64,000 nt of DNA from Litorivivens lipolytica (lineage in GTDB: Bacteria; Pseudomonadota; Gammaproteobacteria; Pseudomonadales; Spongiibacteraceae). Below the pieces are notes generated by a model. The model had not been told where the DNA came from, ran no database searches, and saw only the letters and a list, made by a program, of their open reading frames with translations. Where the stretch lies: the NCBI RefSeq assembly GCF_014191715.1, contig NZ_JACHWY010000003.1:434001-498000 (forward strand). The letters are read 5' to 3'. Each line of letters begins with the position of its first letter. Position 1 is the stretch's first letter. Below are positions 45,891-56,358 of this stretch, piece after piece. The position numbers and the translations under genes were made by a program.

Positions 45891-47744
45891 GTGCGAAACC
45901 AGCAGTGGCTTTTCGCTGTGATCGCGCCCGTACTGGTCAGCGGGCTGGCACTGTGGCTGGTTGGCGCTTGGCTGGCTCTGATTATCGGCCTTGTTCCCCT
46001 GTGCGCCCTGGCGCTTCTGCTGCTGCGCAAACTACACACCGCACAATCTCGCGCTGCTGCCCTCAAGTCTGAGCTGAATAAGCTTCTGTTTGGCCTAGAG
46101 AAAAGCCCACAGGCGATCCTGTTTGTAGAGGCCGGCGGCGTCGTGGCTTACGCCAACAGCAATCTGGGCGAGCTAATCGGTATCCCGGTAAAAAAATTGA
46201 TCGGCCGCAGCTTGCTCGAATACACCGACCTCGGGATACCCTCAAGCCTCTTCCAGGACATTTCGACAGCCGTCGGCAAAAAAGAAGAGTGGCACGGCGA
46301 GGTGTTCTTTGAAAAAGCCCCTCCCACAGGCCGCCATACCATCACGACCTGTAGCCCGATCTACGACGAGGGCGACAAGCTTATGTACATGCTCATCCTG
46401 ATAGACGATATCAGCGATGAGAAAGTATTCGCCCAGCGCATGTATACAAACGCTCACTATGACGCGGTAACCGGGCTACCCAACCGCAGCTACAGTCTTG
46501 AGAAGCTGGAGCAGGCCACACTCGCAGCGAAATCCAAGGAGAGCACATTTACCCTGATTCACCTGAATCTGGATCGCTTTAAACTGATCAATGATTCGCG
46601 CGGCCACGGTCTTGGCGACAAGGTTCTGAATCAGATCGCCGGGCGCCTTCGCAACACCCTGTATGACGGCGACCTGCTCGGCAACCTGGGCGGCGACAAG
46701 TTCTTGATTCTTTTGCAGAATCAGCGAGACGAAAACGCGGTTCGCACAGCGCTGGCACTGAAATCTGCCGTCAACGAACCGCTGCTGATGGAAGAGGGCG
46801 AACTGACCCTGTCTGCCAGTATCGGGCTCGCCATTTTCCCCGACGACGCAAACTCGGCGCCTGAATTAATGCGCTGTGCGGAATCGGCTATGTATTATGC
46901 GCGCGAGCAGGGTGGCGACGGTTTTTACCGCTACCGCCATAAACCCGGTAACGGCGCGGCCAGTCGACTGGCCATTGAATCGCACTTGCGCCACGCCATT
47001 TCCCGCAATGAAATGTCCTTGGCTTTTCAGCCCATCATCGATATTGGGCACAACCGCCTGGTCGGTGCCGAAGCGCTGTTGCGCTGGCATAACAGCGAGC
47101 TGAAAAACCCGTCACCCGACAAGTTCATCCAGATCGCCGAGGAAACGGGGCTGATTCTCCCGATTGGCGACTGGGCGCTGGAGGAAGCCTGCCTGCACGC
47201 AAAACGCTGGCAAGCATACGATCCGGACTTTGTGGTGGCGGTCAATGTCTGTGCCCGACAATTTGAGAAGGGGCATATCCTTACGGCGGTGGAGCGCGCC
47301 TTGAGCAAAACCGGTCTGCCGCCGCGCGCCCTGGAACTGGAAGTCACCGAGCGTCTGCTGATGGGCAACGACAGTTTGACCAAGAGTATTCTCTACCGGC
47401 TCAAAAACATGGGCATTCGCCTCTCACTGGACGATTTTGGCACGGGCTACGCCTCCCTCAGTTACCTCAAACAATACCCCTTCGACGTACTCAAGATAGA
47501 CCGCAGCTTTGTGGCCGACTGTCAGCACTCTGAGCAGAGTCGCCAACTGATTCAAGCCATCGTCAATATGGCCCACTCCCTGCAAATGGAGGTGGTTGGC
47601 GAGGGTGTGGAACAGCTTGAGCAGCGCCGCCTGCTGAGAGAGGCGGGCTGCGATATGGCGCAAGGTTACCTCTTTACGCCCGCCATTCCCGCCGACCGTT
47701 TTACCCATTGGGCCGATCAGTACCTGCAGGTTCAACCAGGTTGA
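45891..47744 (+). CDS. PAS-GGDEF-EAL protein, probable c-di-GMP phosphodiesterase
   Basis: 617-residue membrane protein: two N-terminal helices (about 5-45), a PAS domain (about 65-175), a GGDEF domain (about 190-345) whose signature is degenerate (LGNLGGDKF), and an EAL domain (about 360-612). The EAL part keeps GAEALLRWHNSE, NVCARQF, ELEVTERLLM, DDFGTGYASLSYLKQYP and VVGEGVEQ, so c-di-GMP hydrolysis is likely while cyclase activity is doubtful; the GGDEF domain may bind GTP as an activator. GTG start at 45891 with AAGGGAG upstream. Stands alone. Confidence 0.88.
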   Translation: MRNQQWLFAVIAPVLVSGLALWLVGAWLALIIGLVPLCALALLLLRKLHTAQSRAAALKSELNKLLFGLEKSPQAILFVEAGGVVAYANSNLGELIGIPVKKLIGRSLLEYTDLGIPSSLFQDISTAVGKKEEWHGEVFFEKAPPTGRHTITTCSPIYDEGDKLMYMLILIDDISDEKVFAQRMYTNAHYDAVTGLPNRSYSLEKLEQATLAAKSKESTFTLIHLNLDRFKLINDSRGHGLGDKVLNQIAGRLRNTLYDGDLLGNLGGDKFLILLQNQRDENAVRTALALKSAVNEPLLMEEGELTLSASIGLAIFPDDANSAPELMRCAESAMYYAREQGGDGFYRYRHKPGNGAASRLAIESHLRHAISRNEMSLAFQPIIDIGHNRLVGAEALLRWHNSELKNPSPDKFIQIAEETGLILPIGDWALEEACLHAKRWQAYDPDFVVAVNVCARQFEKGHILTAVERALSKTGLPPRALELEVTERLLMGNDSLTKSILYRLKNMGIRLSLDDFGTGYASLSYLKQYPFDVLKIDRSFVADCQHSEQSRQLIQAIVNMAHSLQMEVVGEGVEQLEQRRLLREAGCDMAQGYLFTPAIPADRFTHWADQYLQVQPG

Positions 47745-47846
47745 CTCCACGCCCTTTATCGCGACAACGGTAGCGGCGTTCCCCGCAATGACCGGAGCCT
47801 GTGCGTGTTGACACAGAACACCTTCGCGTAAGCCCCCGCCAGACGT

Positions 47847-47852
47847 TATAAT
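47847..47852 (+). promoter_or_regulatory. Probable -10 element for glyQS operon
   Basis: A consensus TATAAT lies 35 bp before the glyQ start; the -35 region (TTCGCG at 47823) is weak. The position fits a short leader. Confidence 0.4.
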
Positions 47853-47886
47853 TCCCGCCTTTTTGCGAAAGACAGGTGGGTTTTAC

Positions 47887-48828
47887 GTGACCAAGGCAGA
47901 CGTCAGTACATTTCAGGGGCTGATTCTCGCGCTTCAACATTTCTGGGCAGAACGCGGTTGCGTGATTCTGCAGCCGCTCGATATGGAAGTAGGGGCGGGT
48001 ACTTTCCACCCCGGCACCTTCTTGCGCGCCATCGGCCCGGAAACCTGGAACAGCGCCTATGTGCAGCCCTGCCGCCGCCCAACCGACGGCCGCTACGGCG
48101 AAAACCCCAACCGCCTGCAGCACTACTATCAGTTTCAGGTGGTGATGAAGCCCTCGCCGCTGGAAATTCAGGAGCTGTATCTGGATTCCCTGCGCCACCT
48201 CGGTATCGACCCTGCCATCCACGATATCCGCTTTGTGGAAGACAACTGGGAATCGCCGACTTTGGGCGCCTGGGGTCTGGGCTGGGAAGTGTGGCTCAAC
48301 GGCATGGAAGTCACCCAATTTACCTACTTCCAGCAAGTGGGCGGTTTGGAGTGCTACCCGGTGACTGGCGAGATTACCTACGGCCTTGAGCGCATCGCCA
48401 TGTACCTGCAGGGCGTGGACAGCATCTATGACCTGATCTGGACCAACGGTCCCGACGGGCCTGTGACCTACGGTGACGTGTTCCACCAAAACGAAGTAGA
48501 AATGTCGCGCTTTAACTTTGAAGAAGCTGACGTGCCCGAACTGTTCAAGCAGTTCGATCACTGCGAAGCCCAGAGTCAGAAACTGATTGAAAAAGGCCTG
48601 CCGCTGCCTGCCTATGAAATGGTGATGAAGGCCTCCCATGCCTTTAACCTGTTGGATGCCCGCCACGCCATCTCCGTAACCGAGCGTCAGCGGTTTATTC
48701 TCCGTGTCCGCACCTTGGCTCGCGCAGTAGCGCAGGCTTATTTTGATGCGCGCAAGGCCCTGGGCTTTCCGCTGGCGCCGGAGACTCTCCGCAACGAAGT
48801 ATTGGCCGCAGAGGAGGGCAAGTCATGA
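47887..48828 (+). CDS. glyQ: Glycine-tRNA ligase alpha subunit
   Basis: 313-residue catalytic alpha subunit of the tetrameric alpha2beta2 glycyl-tRNA synthetase. The N-terminus [19 protein letters not shown] and [19 protein letters not shown] are near-identical to the family. The GTG at 47887 is chosen because family proteins begin here and AGGTGGG precedes it; an in-frame TTG at 47863 is unlikely. Overlaps glyS by four bases (ATGA). Confidence 0.97.
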   Translation: MTKADVSTFQGLILALQHFWAERGCVILQPLDMEVGAGTFHPGTFLRAIGPETWNSAYVQPCRRPTDGRYGENPNRLQHYYQFQVVMKPSPLEIQELYLDSLRHLGIDPAIHDIRFVEDNWESPTLGAWGLGWEVWLNGMEVTQFTYFQQVGGLECYPVTGEITYGLERIAMYLQGVDSIYDLIWTNGPDGPVTYGDVFHQNEVEMSRFNFEEADVPELFKQFDHCEAQSQKLIEKGLPLPAYEMVMKASHAFNLLDARHAISVTERQRFILRVRTLARAVAQAYFDARKALGFPLAPETLRNEVLAAEEGKS

Positions 48829-50912
48829 GCGCGCGTGATCTGTTAATTGAAATCGGTACCGAAGAGCTGCCGCCCGTTGCGCTGAAAGGTCTACGTGATG
48901 CTTTTGCCGATAGCATTGAAAACCAACTAAACGACGCTGCATTGAGCTTTGAAAGTGCCGAGCGCTTTGCCAGCCCGCGCCGTCTTGCGGTTTTGCTGCG
49001 CGCGCTGAACGAGCAGGCGCCCAGCCAGACGCTGGAAGCCTGGGGCCCGCCAGCAAAAGTCGCTTTTGATAAAGACGGCAATCCCACCCGTGCTGCAGAA
49101 GCCTTCGCCCAGAAAAACGGACTCGATGTTACCGACCTAAAAAACCACGTCGCCAACGACGGCAAGCAGGACAAACTGTTCGTGAAAAACGAACAGGCAG
49201 GCGCCAAAACTAGCGATGTGATTTTCGATATCATTGAAAAAGCCCTCGCTGCACTCCCGATTCCCAAGCGCATGCGCTGGGGCGCCAGCCGCGCTGAGTT
49301 TGTACGCCCGGTACATTGGGTCAGCGCCGTGTATGGCAGTGACACCCTGAACGGTGAAGCCCTGAACCTGAAGGCCGGCAATACCACTCGCGGTCACCGT
49401 TTCCACGCCAACACTGAGCTGACAGTCAAAAACGCCGGTGACTATGAAAGCCTGCTGCTCGAAGAGGGCAAGGTAGTCGCCAGCTTTGAAAAACGTCGCG
49501 AGATGATTCGCGAACAGGTCTCTGCCGAAGGTAAGAAACTCGGCGGTGAAGCGGTGATCAGCGACGACCTGCTCGACGAAGTAACCGCGCTGGTGGAATG
49601 GCCCGTCGCACTAGCCGGCAGCTTTGAAGAACGCTTTTTGAAAGTACCTGCCGAAGCGTTGATTTCCTCAATGAAGGAACACCAGAAGTATTTCCACGTA
49701 GTGGATGCTAACGGTGGGCTTATGCCGAACTTTATCACCGTGTCCAATATCGAAAGCCTCGATCCCGCGCAAGTCATCGATGGCAATGAAAAAGTCATTC
49801 GCCCACGCCTGAGCGATGCGGCCTTCTTCTTCGAAACCGACTGCAAGACCTCGCTATTTGATCGCCGTGAAAAACTGAAGTCCATCGTATTTCAGGAAAA
49901 ACTCGGCACCTTGTTCGACAAGACCGAACGTATCGCCGCACTGAGTAAAGTGCTGGCTGAAAAAATCGGCGCCGATGTCGCTCTGGCCGAGCGCGCCGCG
50001 CTTTTATGCAAAAGCGACCTCGTGACCGATATGGTGTACGAGTTTGCCGATATGCAGGGCATTGCCGGTTTGTACTACGCCAATAACGACGGCGAGCCGG
50101 CAGACGTTGCCAAAGCGATGGACGAGCAATACCTGCCGCGCTTTGCCGGTGACAGTCTGCCCACCACTCAGACCGGCAGCGTGATTGCGCTGGCGGATCG
50201 CCTCGACACCATTACCGGCATCTTCGGTATCGGCCAGCCGCCGAGCGGTTCGAAAGATCCCTTTGCCCTGCGCCGCGCTTGTCTGGGTGTATTGCGCATT
50301 ATTCTGGAGCAAAATCTGGAACTGGATCTGCGCGAACTGATCGCTCAAGCCGCAAAACAGCACAGCGCGGTCAAAGCCGACGACGAGCTGATCAACACCA
50401 TCCTGGCTTATATGATCGAGCGCCTGCGTGCGGTCTATGACGAGCAAGGCATTGCAGCGGAAGTGTTTATGGCGGTCACCGCCAAAAACCTGAGCGTACC
50501 GCTGGATATCGATCGTCGCATCAAGGCCGTGAACAGCTTTACTGCCTTGAGCGAGGCCGAAGCACTAGCCGCGGCCAACAAGCGCGTATCCAATATTCTG
50601 GCCAAGGCGGAAGGTTTCACTGCCGGCAAGATTGACGACAGCCTGCTGCAAGAAATTGCAGAAAAAGCTCTGGCAGACGCATTGAACACCGCGAGTGCGG
50701 CCTTCCAACCGCTGATGGATAAGGGCGACTACGAAGGCGCGCTGAAATCACTGGCCAGCCTGCGCGCACCCGTCGACACTTTCTTTGACGAGGTGATGGT
50801 AAATGCCGACGACGACGCACTGAAGAAAAACCGCCTCAGCCTGCTCAGCCAATTGCGCGAACTGTTTTTGCAAGTAGCCGATATCTCGTTGCTGGTGCCC
50901 GGTAAAAACTGA
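48825..50912 (+). CDS. glyS: Glycine-tRNA ligase beta subunit
   Basis: 695-residue beta subunit responsible for tRNA recognition and stability. [19 protein letters not shown] at the start, [31 protein letters not shown] and the HD-like [15 protein letters not shown] region, then the C-terminal DALR-type anticodon-binding part (from about 575), match the family. Coupled to glyQ and gmhB. Confidence 0.97.
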   Translation: MSARDLLIEIGTEELPPVALKGLRDAFADSIENQLNDAALSFESAERFASPRRLAVLLRALNEQAPSQTLEAWGPPAKVAFDKDGNPTRAAEAFAQKNGLDVTDLKNHVANDGKQDKLFVKNEQAGAKTSDVIFDIIEKALAALPIPKRMRWGASRAEFVRPVHWVSAVYGSDTLNGEALNLKAGNTTRGHRFHANTELTVKNAGDYESLLLEEGKVVASFEKRREMIREQVSAEGKKLGGEAVISDDLLDEVTALVEWPVALAGSFEERFLKVPAEALISSMKEHQKYFHVVDANGGLMPNFITVSNIESLDPAQVIDGNEKVIRPRLSDAAFFFETDCKTSLFDRREKLKSIVFQEKLGTLFDKTERIAALSKVLAEKIGADVALAERAALLCKSDLVTDMVYEFADMQGIAGLYYANNDGEPADVAKAMDEQYLPRFAGDSLPTTQTGSVIALADRLDTITGIFGIGQPPSGSKDPFALRRACLGVLRIILEQNLELDLRELIAQAAKQHSAVKADDELINTILAYMIERLRAVYDEQGIAAEVFMAVTAKNLSVPLDIDRRIKAVNSFTALSEAEALAAANKRVSNILAKAEGFTAGKIDDSLLQEIAEKALADALNTASAAFQPLMDKGDYEGALKSLASLRAPVDTFFDEVMVNADDDALKKNRLSLLSQLRELFLQVADISLLVPGKN

Positions 50913-51469
50913 TGCCCCTGATATTGCTCGACCGCGACGGCGTGATCAATGAAGATTCGGATAACTATATCCGCAGCGCCGAGGAATGGATTCCTGTGCC
51001 GGGCAGTATCGAGGCCATCGCGCGTTTGAGTCAGGCCGGTTACACCATTGGCGTGTGTACCAATCAATCCGGGCTCGGTCGCGGCTATTTCAGTGAAGAC
51101 GATCTGAGCGCCATGCACCGCAAAATGTGTGCGCTGGTAGGTGCCCACGGTGGCGTCATCAACGGCATCTTTTTCTGCCCCCATTTACCTGATGCGGAGT
51201 GCGACTGCCGCAAACCGCTGCCGGGGCTGATCGATCAGGCAGCCGCTGCCTTTAACGCCAAAGTTAAAGGCGTGCCCTTTGTCGGCGATTCCATAAAAGA
51301 TTTACAAGCCGCGGTTGCCCGCGATTGCCAGCCAGTGCTGGTCAAAACCGGCAAGGGTGAGAAGAGTTTTGCACAGTTAGCGGAACATGGATCACTGTCC
51401 CACACGCAGGTGTTTGCTACGCTCGCAGACTTCGCTGATGACCTGCTAGCCGCACGGGCCAAACAATGA
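50912..51469 (+). CDS. gmhB: D-glycero-beta-D-manno-heptose 1,7-bisphosphate 7-phosphatase
   Basis: 185-residue HAD phosphatase in ADP-heptose synthesis for LPS core. Motif I LLDRDGVINEDSDNYI (DxDG), GVCTNQSGLGRGYF (motif II), the zinc-binding CPHLPDAECDCRKP loop typical of GmhB, and VPFVGDSIKDLQAA (motif IV) are visible. The start shares one base with the glyS stop; the end overlaps plsC. Confidence 0.95.
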   Translation: MPLILLDRDGVINEDSDNYIRSAEEWIPVPGSIEAIARLSQAGYTIGVCTNQSGLGRGYFSEDDLSAMHRKMCALVGAHGGVINGIFFCPHLPDAECDCRKPLPGLIDQAAAAFNAKVKGVPFVGDSIKDLQAAVARDCQPVLVKTGKGEKSFAQLAEHGSLSHTQVFATLADFADDLLAARAKQ

Positions 51470-52221
51470 ATCTCTCACTCACACGACCGGTACTGTTTGT
51501 TAGAACTTTGCTGTTCTATATTGGCTACGTGTTACTCACCGGTTGGTTCAGCACGACTGGCATTTTGTTTTTCTGGTTTACGCCCCTGTCGATTCGAGGT
51601 CGCTACCTGATTACCTGGAACCAATGGATACTGATCTGGTTGCGGTTAACCTGTGGCGTCAGATACAACGTCGTCGGCAGCGTACCCGAGGGCCACTACG
51701 TAGTCATGGCCAAGCACCAGAGCCAGTGGGAAACGTTTTATCTTCAGCACGCCTTTTTTCCCATCGGCATTGTGTTGAAACGCGAACTGTTAAAGCTGCC
51801 GTTTTTTGGCTGGGGCTTGAAACTGGTCGACCCCATCGCTATTGATCGCAGCAACCCGAAAGCCGCCCTGCGCTACATCATGGACGAAGGCACGCGCCGA
51901 CTGAAAGACGGTCGCCGGGTGCTGATTTTCCCCGAAGGTACACGCACGTCCGTCGGCCAGAAAGGGACCTACGCCCGCAGCGGAGCCAATATGGCAATAG
52001 CCGCTGGCGTGCCGGTGGTACCCGTGTCCCATAACGCCGGCGTCTGTTGGCCGCCCAAAAAATTCCTCAAATACCCCGGCACCATTACGGTTGTGATCGG
52101 CGAGCCCATTGCCACCGACAATATCAGCAGTCGCGAACTCACTGCCAAGGTAGAGGGCTGGATAGAAGCGGAACTGGACGCCATGATGAAACCGGCGCCC
52201 ACGGAAGCAAAACTCGCCTGA
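51466..52221 (+). CDS. plsC: 1-acyl-sn-glycerol-3-phosphate acyltransferase (PlsC family)
   Basis: 251-residue membrane acyltransferase. Two N-terminal hydrophobic segments (about 8-40) precede the acyltransferase core: motif I is AKHQSQWETFY (H-x4-E, where the classical form is H-x4-D), motif II includes GIVLKRELLKLPFFGWGL, motif III FPEGTRTS and motif IV VPVVPVSHNAG. The H-x4-E variant is common in the Pseudomonas-type homologue next to gmhB (recalled). Makes phosphatidate or acylates a related lysolipid. Confidence 0.9.
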   Translation: MNLSLTRPVLFVRTLLFYIGYVLLTGWFSTTGILFFWFTPLSIRGRYLITWNQWILIWLRLTCGVRYNVVGSVPEGHYVVMAKHQSQWETFYLQHAFFPIGIVLKRELLKLPFFGWGLKLVDPIAIDRSNPKAALRYIMDEGTRRLKDGRRVLIFPEGTRTSVGQKGTYARSGANMAIAAGVPVVPVSHNAGVCWPPKKFLKYPGTITVVIGEPIATDNISSRELTAKVEGWIEAELDAMMKPAPTEAKLA

Positions 52222-52222
52222 G

Positions 52223-52882
52223 TTATTCGCCGACCCACGCCCTTAGGGCAAGATAGTCTTTCAAGACCTGCTCGGGCTCAAAAAACTGCTGACCTTGACG
52301 CGTTCGGGTGGGAGACAGTGCCGCGCGCAGTTGCGCTTGCTCGTCGATCAGAAAGAGCAGAAAGCCGTGATTAACCTGGTAGTCTTCGTCACCCGGAACG
52401 CCGCTTACGCTGGCATTGATCCCCAGGCTTTCCTCAAAACCTTTGGCAGCATCTGGATCACGAGCACGCACGCCGATAAAACGCGGATCAAACCACGGCA
52501 CGTAATTTTTCAGCGCGGCAACGCTATCGCGCTGGGGATCGACGGTATAAAACCAGACCTGAATATCGCGATAGGCCGGTTCACTCTCGAGAAGCGTTTG
52601 AAAGCGCTTTAGGTCAGACAGCAGGGTGGGGCAGATATCAGGGCAATGAGTAAAGCCATAGCTGACCAGATGCCAGCGACCGGTAAAGTCACTTTCCTTT
52701 AGCCCTTCGCCGTGATGATTGATCAATGCGATATTTTTTAGCAACTTGGGCTGAGGCAGAACCGCACCCTGAATGTTCGGCACAACCGGCTGGGATGGCC
52801 ATAAAAGCAGTGCCGCCGAGATAAAACCCAGGAGCAGAAAACTCGCAAGCCACCAGCGCATCATGCTTCGCTCGGAGCTCAT
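52223..52882 (-). CDS. SCO family copper chaperone of the second oxidase
   Basis: 219-residue membrane-anchored SCO1/SenC protein for CuA assembly. One helix (about 9-27), then a thioredoxin fold with SYGFTHCPDICPTLLSDL (CxxxC copper site) and the third ligand His in VNHGFLLFLID. Its start overlaps the subunit IV stop (ATGA), tying it to the alternative oxidase operon. It converges with plsC, only one base between stops. Confidence 0.94.
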   Translation of the reverse strand: MSSERSMMRWWLASFLLLGFISAALLLWPSQPVVPNIQGAVLPQPKLLKNIALINHHGEGLKESDFTGRWHLVSYGFTHCPDICPTLLSDLKRFQTLLESEPAYRDIQVWFYTVDPQRDSVAALKNYVPWFDPRFIGVRARDPDAAKGFEESLGINASVSGVPGDEDYQVNHGFLLFLIDEQAQLRAALSPTRTRQGQQFFEPEQVLKDYLALRAWVGE

Positions 52883-53223
52883 TTCCCCCCGGCAAGAAAT
52901 TCCAGTCGATTGAGATAGATGTAATCGGCTTCAATCGCAATAAAAATTATGAAAACCACAATCGCCAAAGTCGGCAGCAAAAGCGCAACCTTGAGCGTAG
53001 CCGGCTCCCAAGCAAAGTGCATAAACACCGCAATGATTAAACCGGCTTTCAGAAACATAAATAACAGGATCAGCGACCAACGGAGCAGACCTTGAAACTG
53101 GAAATAGTCGACCATGTAAGACAGGGCACTGAGCACAAACAGCAGTGTCCAAACTTTGAAATACAGTCCAATCGGATGTTCCTGTCCGTCATGGCTTTCG
53201 GCAGCCTGTGTCGAATTACTCAT
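52879..53223 (-). CDS. Cytochrome c oxidase subunit IV (CyoD/CoxIV-like)
   Basis: 114-residue protein with three hydrophobic helices (about 24-46, 50-70 and 76-98), of the prokaryotic subunit IV family. The second and third helices include the family-type LKAGLIIAVFMHF. ATG 53223 has GGAG six bases upstream; the longer open frame is discounted. Located between a subunit III gene and the SCO gene. Confidence 0.85.
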   Translation of the reverse strand: MSNSTQAAESHDGQEHPIGLYFKVWTLLFVLSALSYMVDYFQFQGLLRWSLILLFMFLKAGLIIAVFMHFAWEPATLKVALLLPTLAIVVFIIFIAIEADYIYLNRLEFLAGGK

Positions 53224-53233
53224 GGCCAGCTCC

Positions 53234-53905
53234 TTACCAGAGGTAGAAAAACGCGAAGATAAATACCCATACCAGATCCACAAAGTGCCAGTACAAGCCG
53301 GTTATTTCGACAATCTGAAAGCCGCGCTGATCGTAATCACCACGCCTGACTTTGTTGGCGACAATGGCGAGATAAATTACCCCCGCCGACACGTGCAGCC
53401 CGTGAAAACCCGTCACCATAAAAAACACCGAGCCAAACTGGGCAGCGCCCATCGGGTTGCCCCAGGGCCGAACACCTTCTTCGATCAGTTTGCTCCACTC
53501 AAAGGCCTGCATACCCACAAAGCTGGCGCCGAGCAGGGCTGTTGCCAGCATCAGTTTAAACGTGGCGGACTTATTCCTCTGATAGGCACAGTTAACCGCC
53601 ATTGCCATGGTGCCGCTGCTGGTAATCAGAATGAAGGTCATAATCGCGATCAGCAGCAGGGGCACACTCACCCCACCCACATGCAAGGCAAACACCTCAC
53701 TCGCCAAGGGCCACTGATCGGTGCTGGCCATGCGCGCATTCATGTAACTGATCAGAAAAATACTGAAAATAAAGGTATCCGAGAGCAGGAAAATCCACAT
53801 CATCAACTTGCCCCAGGAGAGCTTGAAGGTCTCCTTGTCAGCAGACCAGTCGTTGACCATGTGCTTCCAGTAAGTGAGATTTTCCTGGGTAGATGTGTTG
53901 GCCAT
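53234..53905 (-). CDS. Heme-copper oxidase subunit III (CoxP-like)
   Basis: 223-residue subunit III. WGKLMMWIFLLSDTFIFSIF, FFMVTGFHGLHVSAGVIYL and the terminal LYWHFVDLVWVFIFAFFYLW are diagnostic. ATG 53905 is four bases from the end of the preceding subunit III gene. With its neighbour it forms a pair of adjacent subunit III genes, as in rhizobial coxO-coxP. Confidence 0.9.
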   Translation of the reverse strand: MANTSTQENLTYWKHMVNDWSADKETFKLSWGKLMMWIFLLSDTFIFSIFLISYMNARMASTDQWPLASEVFALHVGGVSVPLLLIAIMTFILITSSGTMAMAVNCAYQRNKSATFKLMLATALLGASFVGMQAFEWSKLIEEGVRPWGNPMGAAQFGSVFFMVTGFHGLHVSAGVIYLAIVANKVRRGDYDQRGFQIVEITGLYWHFVDLVWVFIFAFFYLW

Positions 53906-53909
53906 TGGC

Positions 53910-54566
53910 TTACCCCAGTCCGCAGAACGCGGCAATGATTGCGTAGGTTTCCGGTGTGCGGGTGAGCATGAAAAACAGCACCAGCCACAACACAAATAAA
54001 TAGTGCCAATAGGTAGCACAGGCGCGCAGTGCGACACCGGTGTCAGCGCCCGCAAGGTATTTTCGACCCACCAGCAGTAGTGCAAAGAGCCCGCCAATGA
54101 TGTGTGTCGCATGCACGCCGGTCAGCATATAGAAGTAACTGTTGGCCGGGTTTTCCGCCAAGCCATACCCCAGGTTATAGAGAAACTGCCAGACCGAAAC
54201 CTGCAGCACGACAAACAGGGCCGCAAAAAATCCACCCCCCAGCAAAAGCAAGATGGCTTGCTGTTTCTGCGAGGTTCTAACAGCCCAATGCAGACAGAGA
54301 CTGGCCAGCAGCAGGACTCCGGTATTAACCCAGAGTCGCATAGAATCGGTGAAGGGTTGCCACGGCTCACCGGCCAGCGCGTGGAAATCCTGAAACTGGG
54401 AGCGCTCGATAAAGGTCACAAAAAACAGCAGGAAAAGAATCGTGATCGCGCCCAACAACATACGCAGCGCGATTTGTCCCGGGGCCTTCCCCGTATCGGT
54501 ATCCGGCACTTCACCGGCCGCTTCAGGCAACCAGGGTTTATCGGTAAAAATCTGTGTCCAGCTCAT
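53910..54566 (-). CDS. Second heme-copper oxidase subunit III (CoxO-like)
   Basis: 218-residue subunit III homologue, more divergent than its neighbour. It keeps YMLTGVHATHIIGGLFALLL and a C-terminal TYWHYLFVLWLVLFFML helix, but the N-terminal half differs (a proline-rich cytoplasmic stretch before the first helix at about 37-55). Two subunit III-type proteins in one operon is the layout described for coxMNOP. Confidence 0.88.
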   Translation of the reverse strand: MSWTQIFTDKPWLPEAAGEVPDTDTGKAPGQIALRMLLGAITILFLLFFVTFIERSQFQDFHALAGEPWQPFTDSMRLWVNTGVLLLASLCLHWAVRTSQKQQAILLLLGGGFFAALFVVLQVSVWQFLYNLGYGLAENPANSYFYMLTGVHATHIIGGLFALLLVGRKYLAGADTGVALRACATYWHYLFVLWLVLFFMLTRTPETYAIIAAFCGLG

Positions 54567-54594
54567 ACCGCCATCCTTTTTCCGAGGCTGTTAA

Positions 54595-56358
54595 TCAGGT
54601 TTTGTGACTCTTGCGCCCACCCGGTTCGTAATCCACATCTTCTTCGGGCACATGCTGGGGAATAAAATCCTGACGCGCGCCGGGCACGCTATAGTCGTAA
54701 GCCCAGCGATACACGGTAGGCAACTTGTCACCCCAGTTACCCTGATCCGGTGGCACATCCGGCGTATGCCACTCCAGCGAAGCCGCACCCCACGGGTTGC
54801 GTTCGGATTTCGGGCCTTTACGCAGCGTCCAGATCACGTTGAAAATGAAGACCAGTTGGAACAGGGCGACAATAATCGCAGCGAGGGTAATGTCCTCGTT
54901 CATCGAATGCACCGAGTCGGGCATAAACGACGAGTCACCCAGCGCGTAGTAGCGACGCGGCACACCGAGGAAGCCGAGGTAGTGCATGGGAAGATAGATC
55001 GCGTAGGTGCCAAGGAAGGTTCCCCAGAAATGAATCTTGCCCATTCCCGTGTGCAACTGCTTGCCACTGATCAAGGGGAACCAGTGATAAATGGCCGCAA
55101 ACAACACCATGATGGGGGAAACACCCATCACCATATGAAAGTGCGCTACCACAAAGAAGGTGTCGGACAGGGGTAGGTCAATCACCACATTGCCCAAAAA
55201 CAGGCCGCTCAAGCCGCCATGGGTAAAGGTAAAAATAAACCCGATGGCGAACAGCATTGGTACGGTGAGATGAATATTGCCGCGCCACAGGGTAAGCACC
55301 CAGTTGTAGACTTTAATCGCCGTGGGCACCGCGATGATGAGCGTGGTGGTCGCAAAGAAAAACCCAAAGTAAGGATTCATCCCGCTCACATACATATGGT
55401 GAGCCCAGACGATAAAACTCAGGCCACCGATAATCACAATCGCCCACACCATCATCCGGTAACCGAAAATATTCTTGCGCGCATGGACGCTCAGCACATC
55501 GCTGATCATGCCGAAAGCGGGCAGGGCGACGATATAGACTTCCGGGTGACCAAAGAACCAGAACAAATGTTGAAACAGAATCGGACTTCCGCCCTCGTGT
55601 TCCAGCGGCTCACCCAGTGACACAATCGCCGGCATAAAAAAGCTGGTGCCCGCCAGCGTGTCGAACAACATCATAATGGCGCTGACCAGAAGCGCAGGAA
55701 ATGCAAACAGACCCAGGATAGTCGCGGTGAAAATGCCCCAGATGGTAAGCGGCATCCGCATCAAGGTCATGCCGCGCGTGCGGGCCTGCAACACCGTAGT
55801 GACGTAATTCAGGCCACCCATCGTAAAGGCGACAATAAAAATCGCTAACGACAATAACATCAACACAATGCCGCTACCGACACCGGGCGTACCCTCCAAG
55901 ATCGCCTGTGGTGGATACAGCGTCCAGCCGGCGCCGGTGGGACCGCCCGGCGCAAAGAAACTGGCGAGCAATACAATCACCGACAAAAGATAGAACCAGT
56001 AACTGAGCATGTTGAGGTAGGGAAAAACCATATCCCGTGTACCAACCATCAACGGAATCAGGTAATTACCAAACCCACCCAACAGCAAGGCCGTCAGCAA
56101 ATAAATCACCATGATCATGCCGTGCATGGTCACAAACTGCAGATAGCTATTGGGATTTATAAAATCAAACTGATCCGGGTAGCCCAACTGCAGCCGCATC
56201 AATACAGACAGCACCAGCGCAATCAGACCCACAAAGATTGCAGTGCTTGCGTACTGAATGGCAATGACCTTGTGGTCCTGGCTCCAGATGTATTTGCCGA
56301 TAAAGGTTTTCGGATGGTGGAGATGGGCTTCCTGATCGGCGATCGCGACGTGACTCAT
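54595..56358 (-). CDS. Cytochrome c oxidase subunit I of the alternative oxidase (CoxN-like)
   Basis: 587-residue catalytic subunit with 12 or more helices. FVTMHGMIMVIY (heme ligand), WFFGHPEVYIVALPAFG (CuB His, proton-channel Glu, Tyr), WAHHMYVSG (CuB His pair) and DTFFVVAHFHMVMG (heme ligands) show a functional A-type site. The C-terminal extension of about 60 charged residues is longer than in CoxA at 4510. The two subunit I proteins are clearly different paralogues. Overlaps subunit II by four bases. Confidence 0.95.
   Translation of the reverse strand: MSHVAIADQEAHLHHPKTFIGKYIWSQDHKVIAIQYASTAIFVGLIALVLSVLMRLQLGYPDQFDFINPNSYLQFVTMHGMIMVIYLLTALLLGGFGNYLIPLMVGTRDMVFPYLNMLSYWFYLLSVIVLLASFFAPGGPTGAGWTLYPPQAILEGTPGVGSGIVLMLLSLAIFIVAFTMGGLNYVTTVLQARTRGMTLMRMPLTIWGIFTATILGLFAFPALLVSAIMMLFDTLAGTSFFMPAIVSLGEPLEHEGGSPILFQHLFWFFGHPEVYIVALPAFGMISDVLSVHARKNIFGYRMMVWAIVIIGGLSFIVWAHHMYVSGMNPYFGFFFATTTLIIAVPTAIKVYNWVLTLWRGNIHLTVPMLFAIGFIFTFTHGGLSGLFLGNVVIDLPLSDTFFVVAHFHMVMGVSPIMVLFAAIYHWFPLISGKQLHTGMGKIHFWGTFLGTYAIYLPMHYLGFLGVPRRYYALGDSSFMPDSVHSMNEDITLAAIIVALFQLVFIFNVIWTLRKGPKSERNPWGAASLEWHTPDVPPDQGNWGDKLPTVYRWAYDYSVPGARQDFIPQHVPEEDVDYEPGGRKSHKT

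Noticed and set aside
47745-47886. T-box or other riboswitch before glyQ
   Set aside because: The leader is short, no T-box sequence is seen, and such leaders are not expected for glyQS in gammaproteobacteria.
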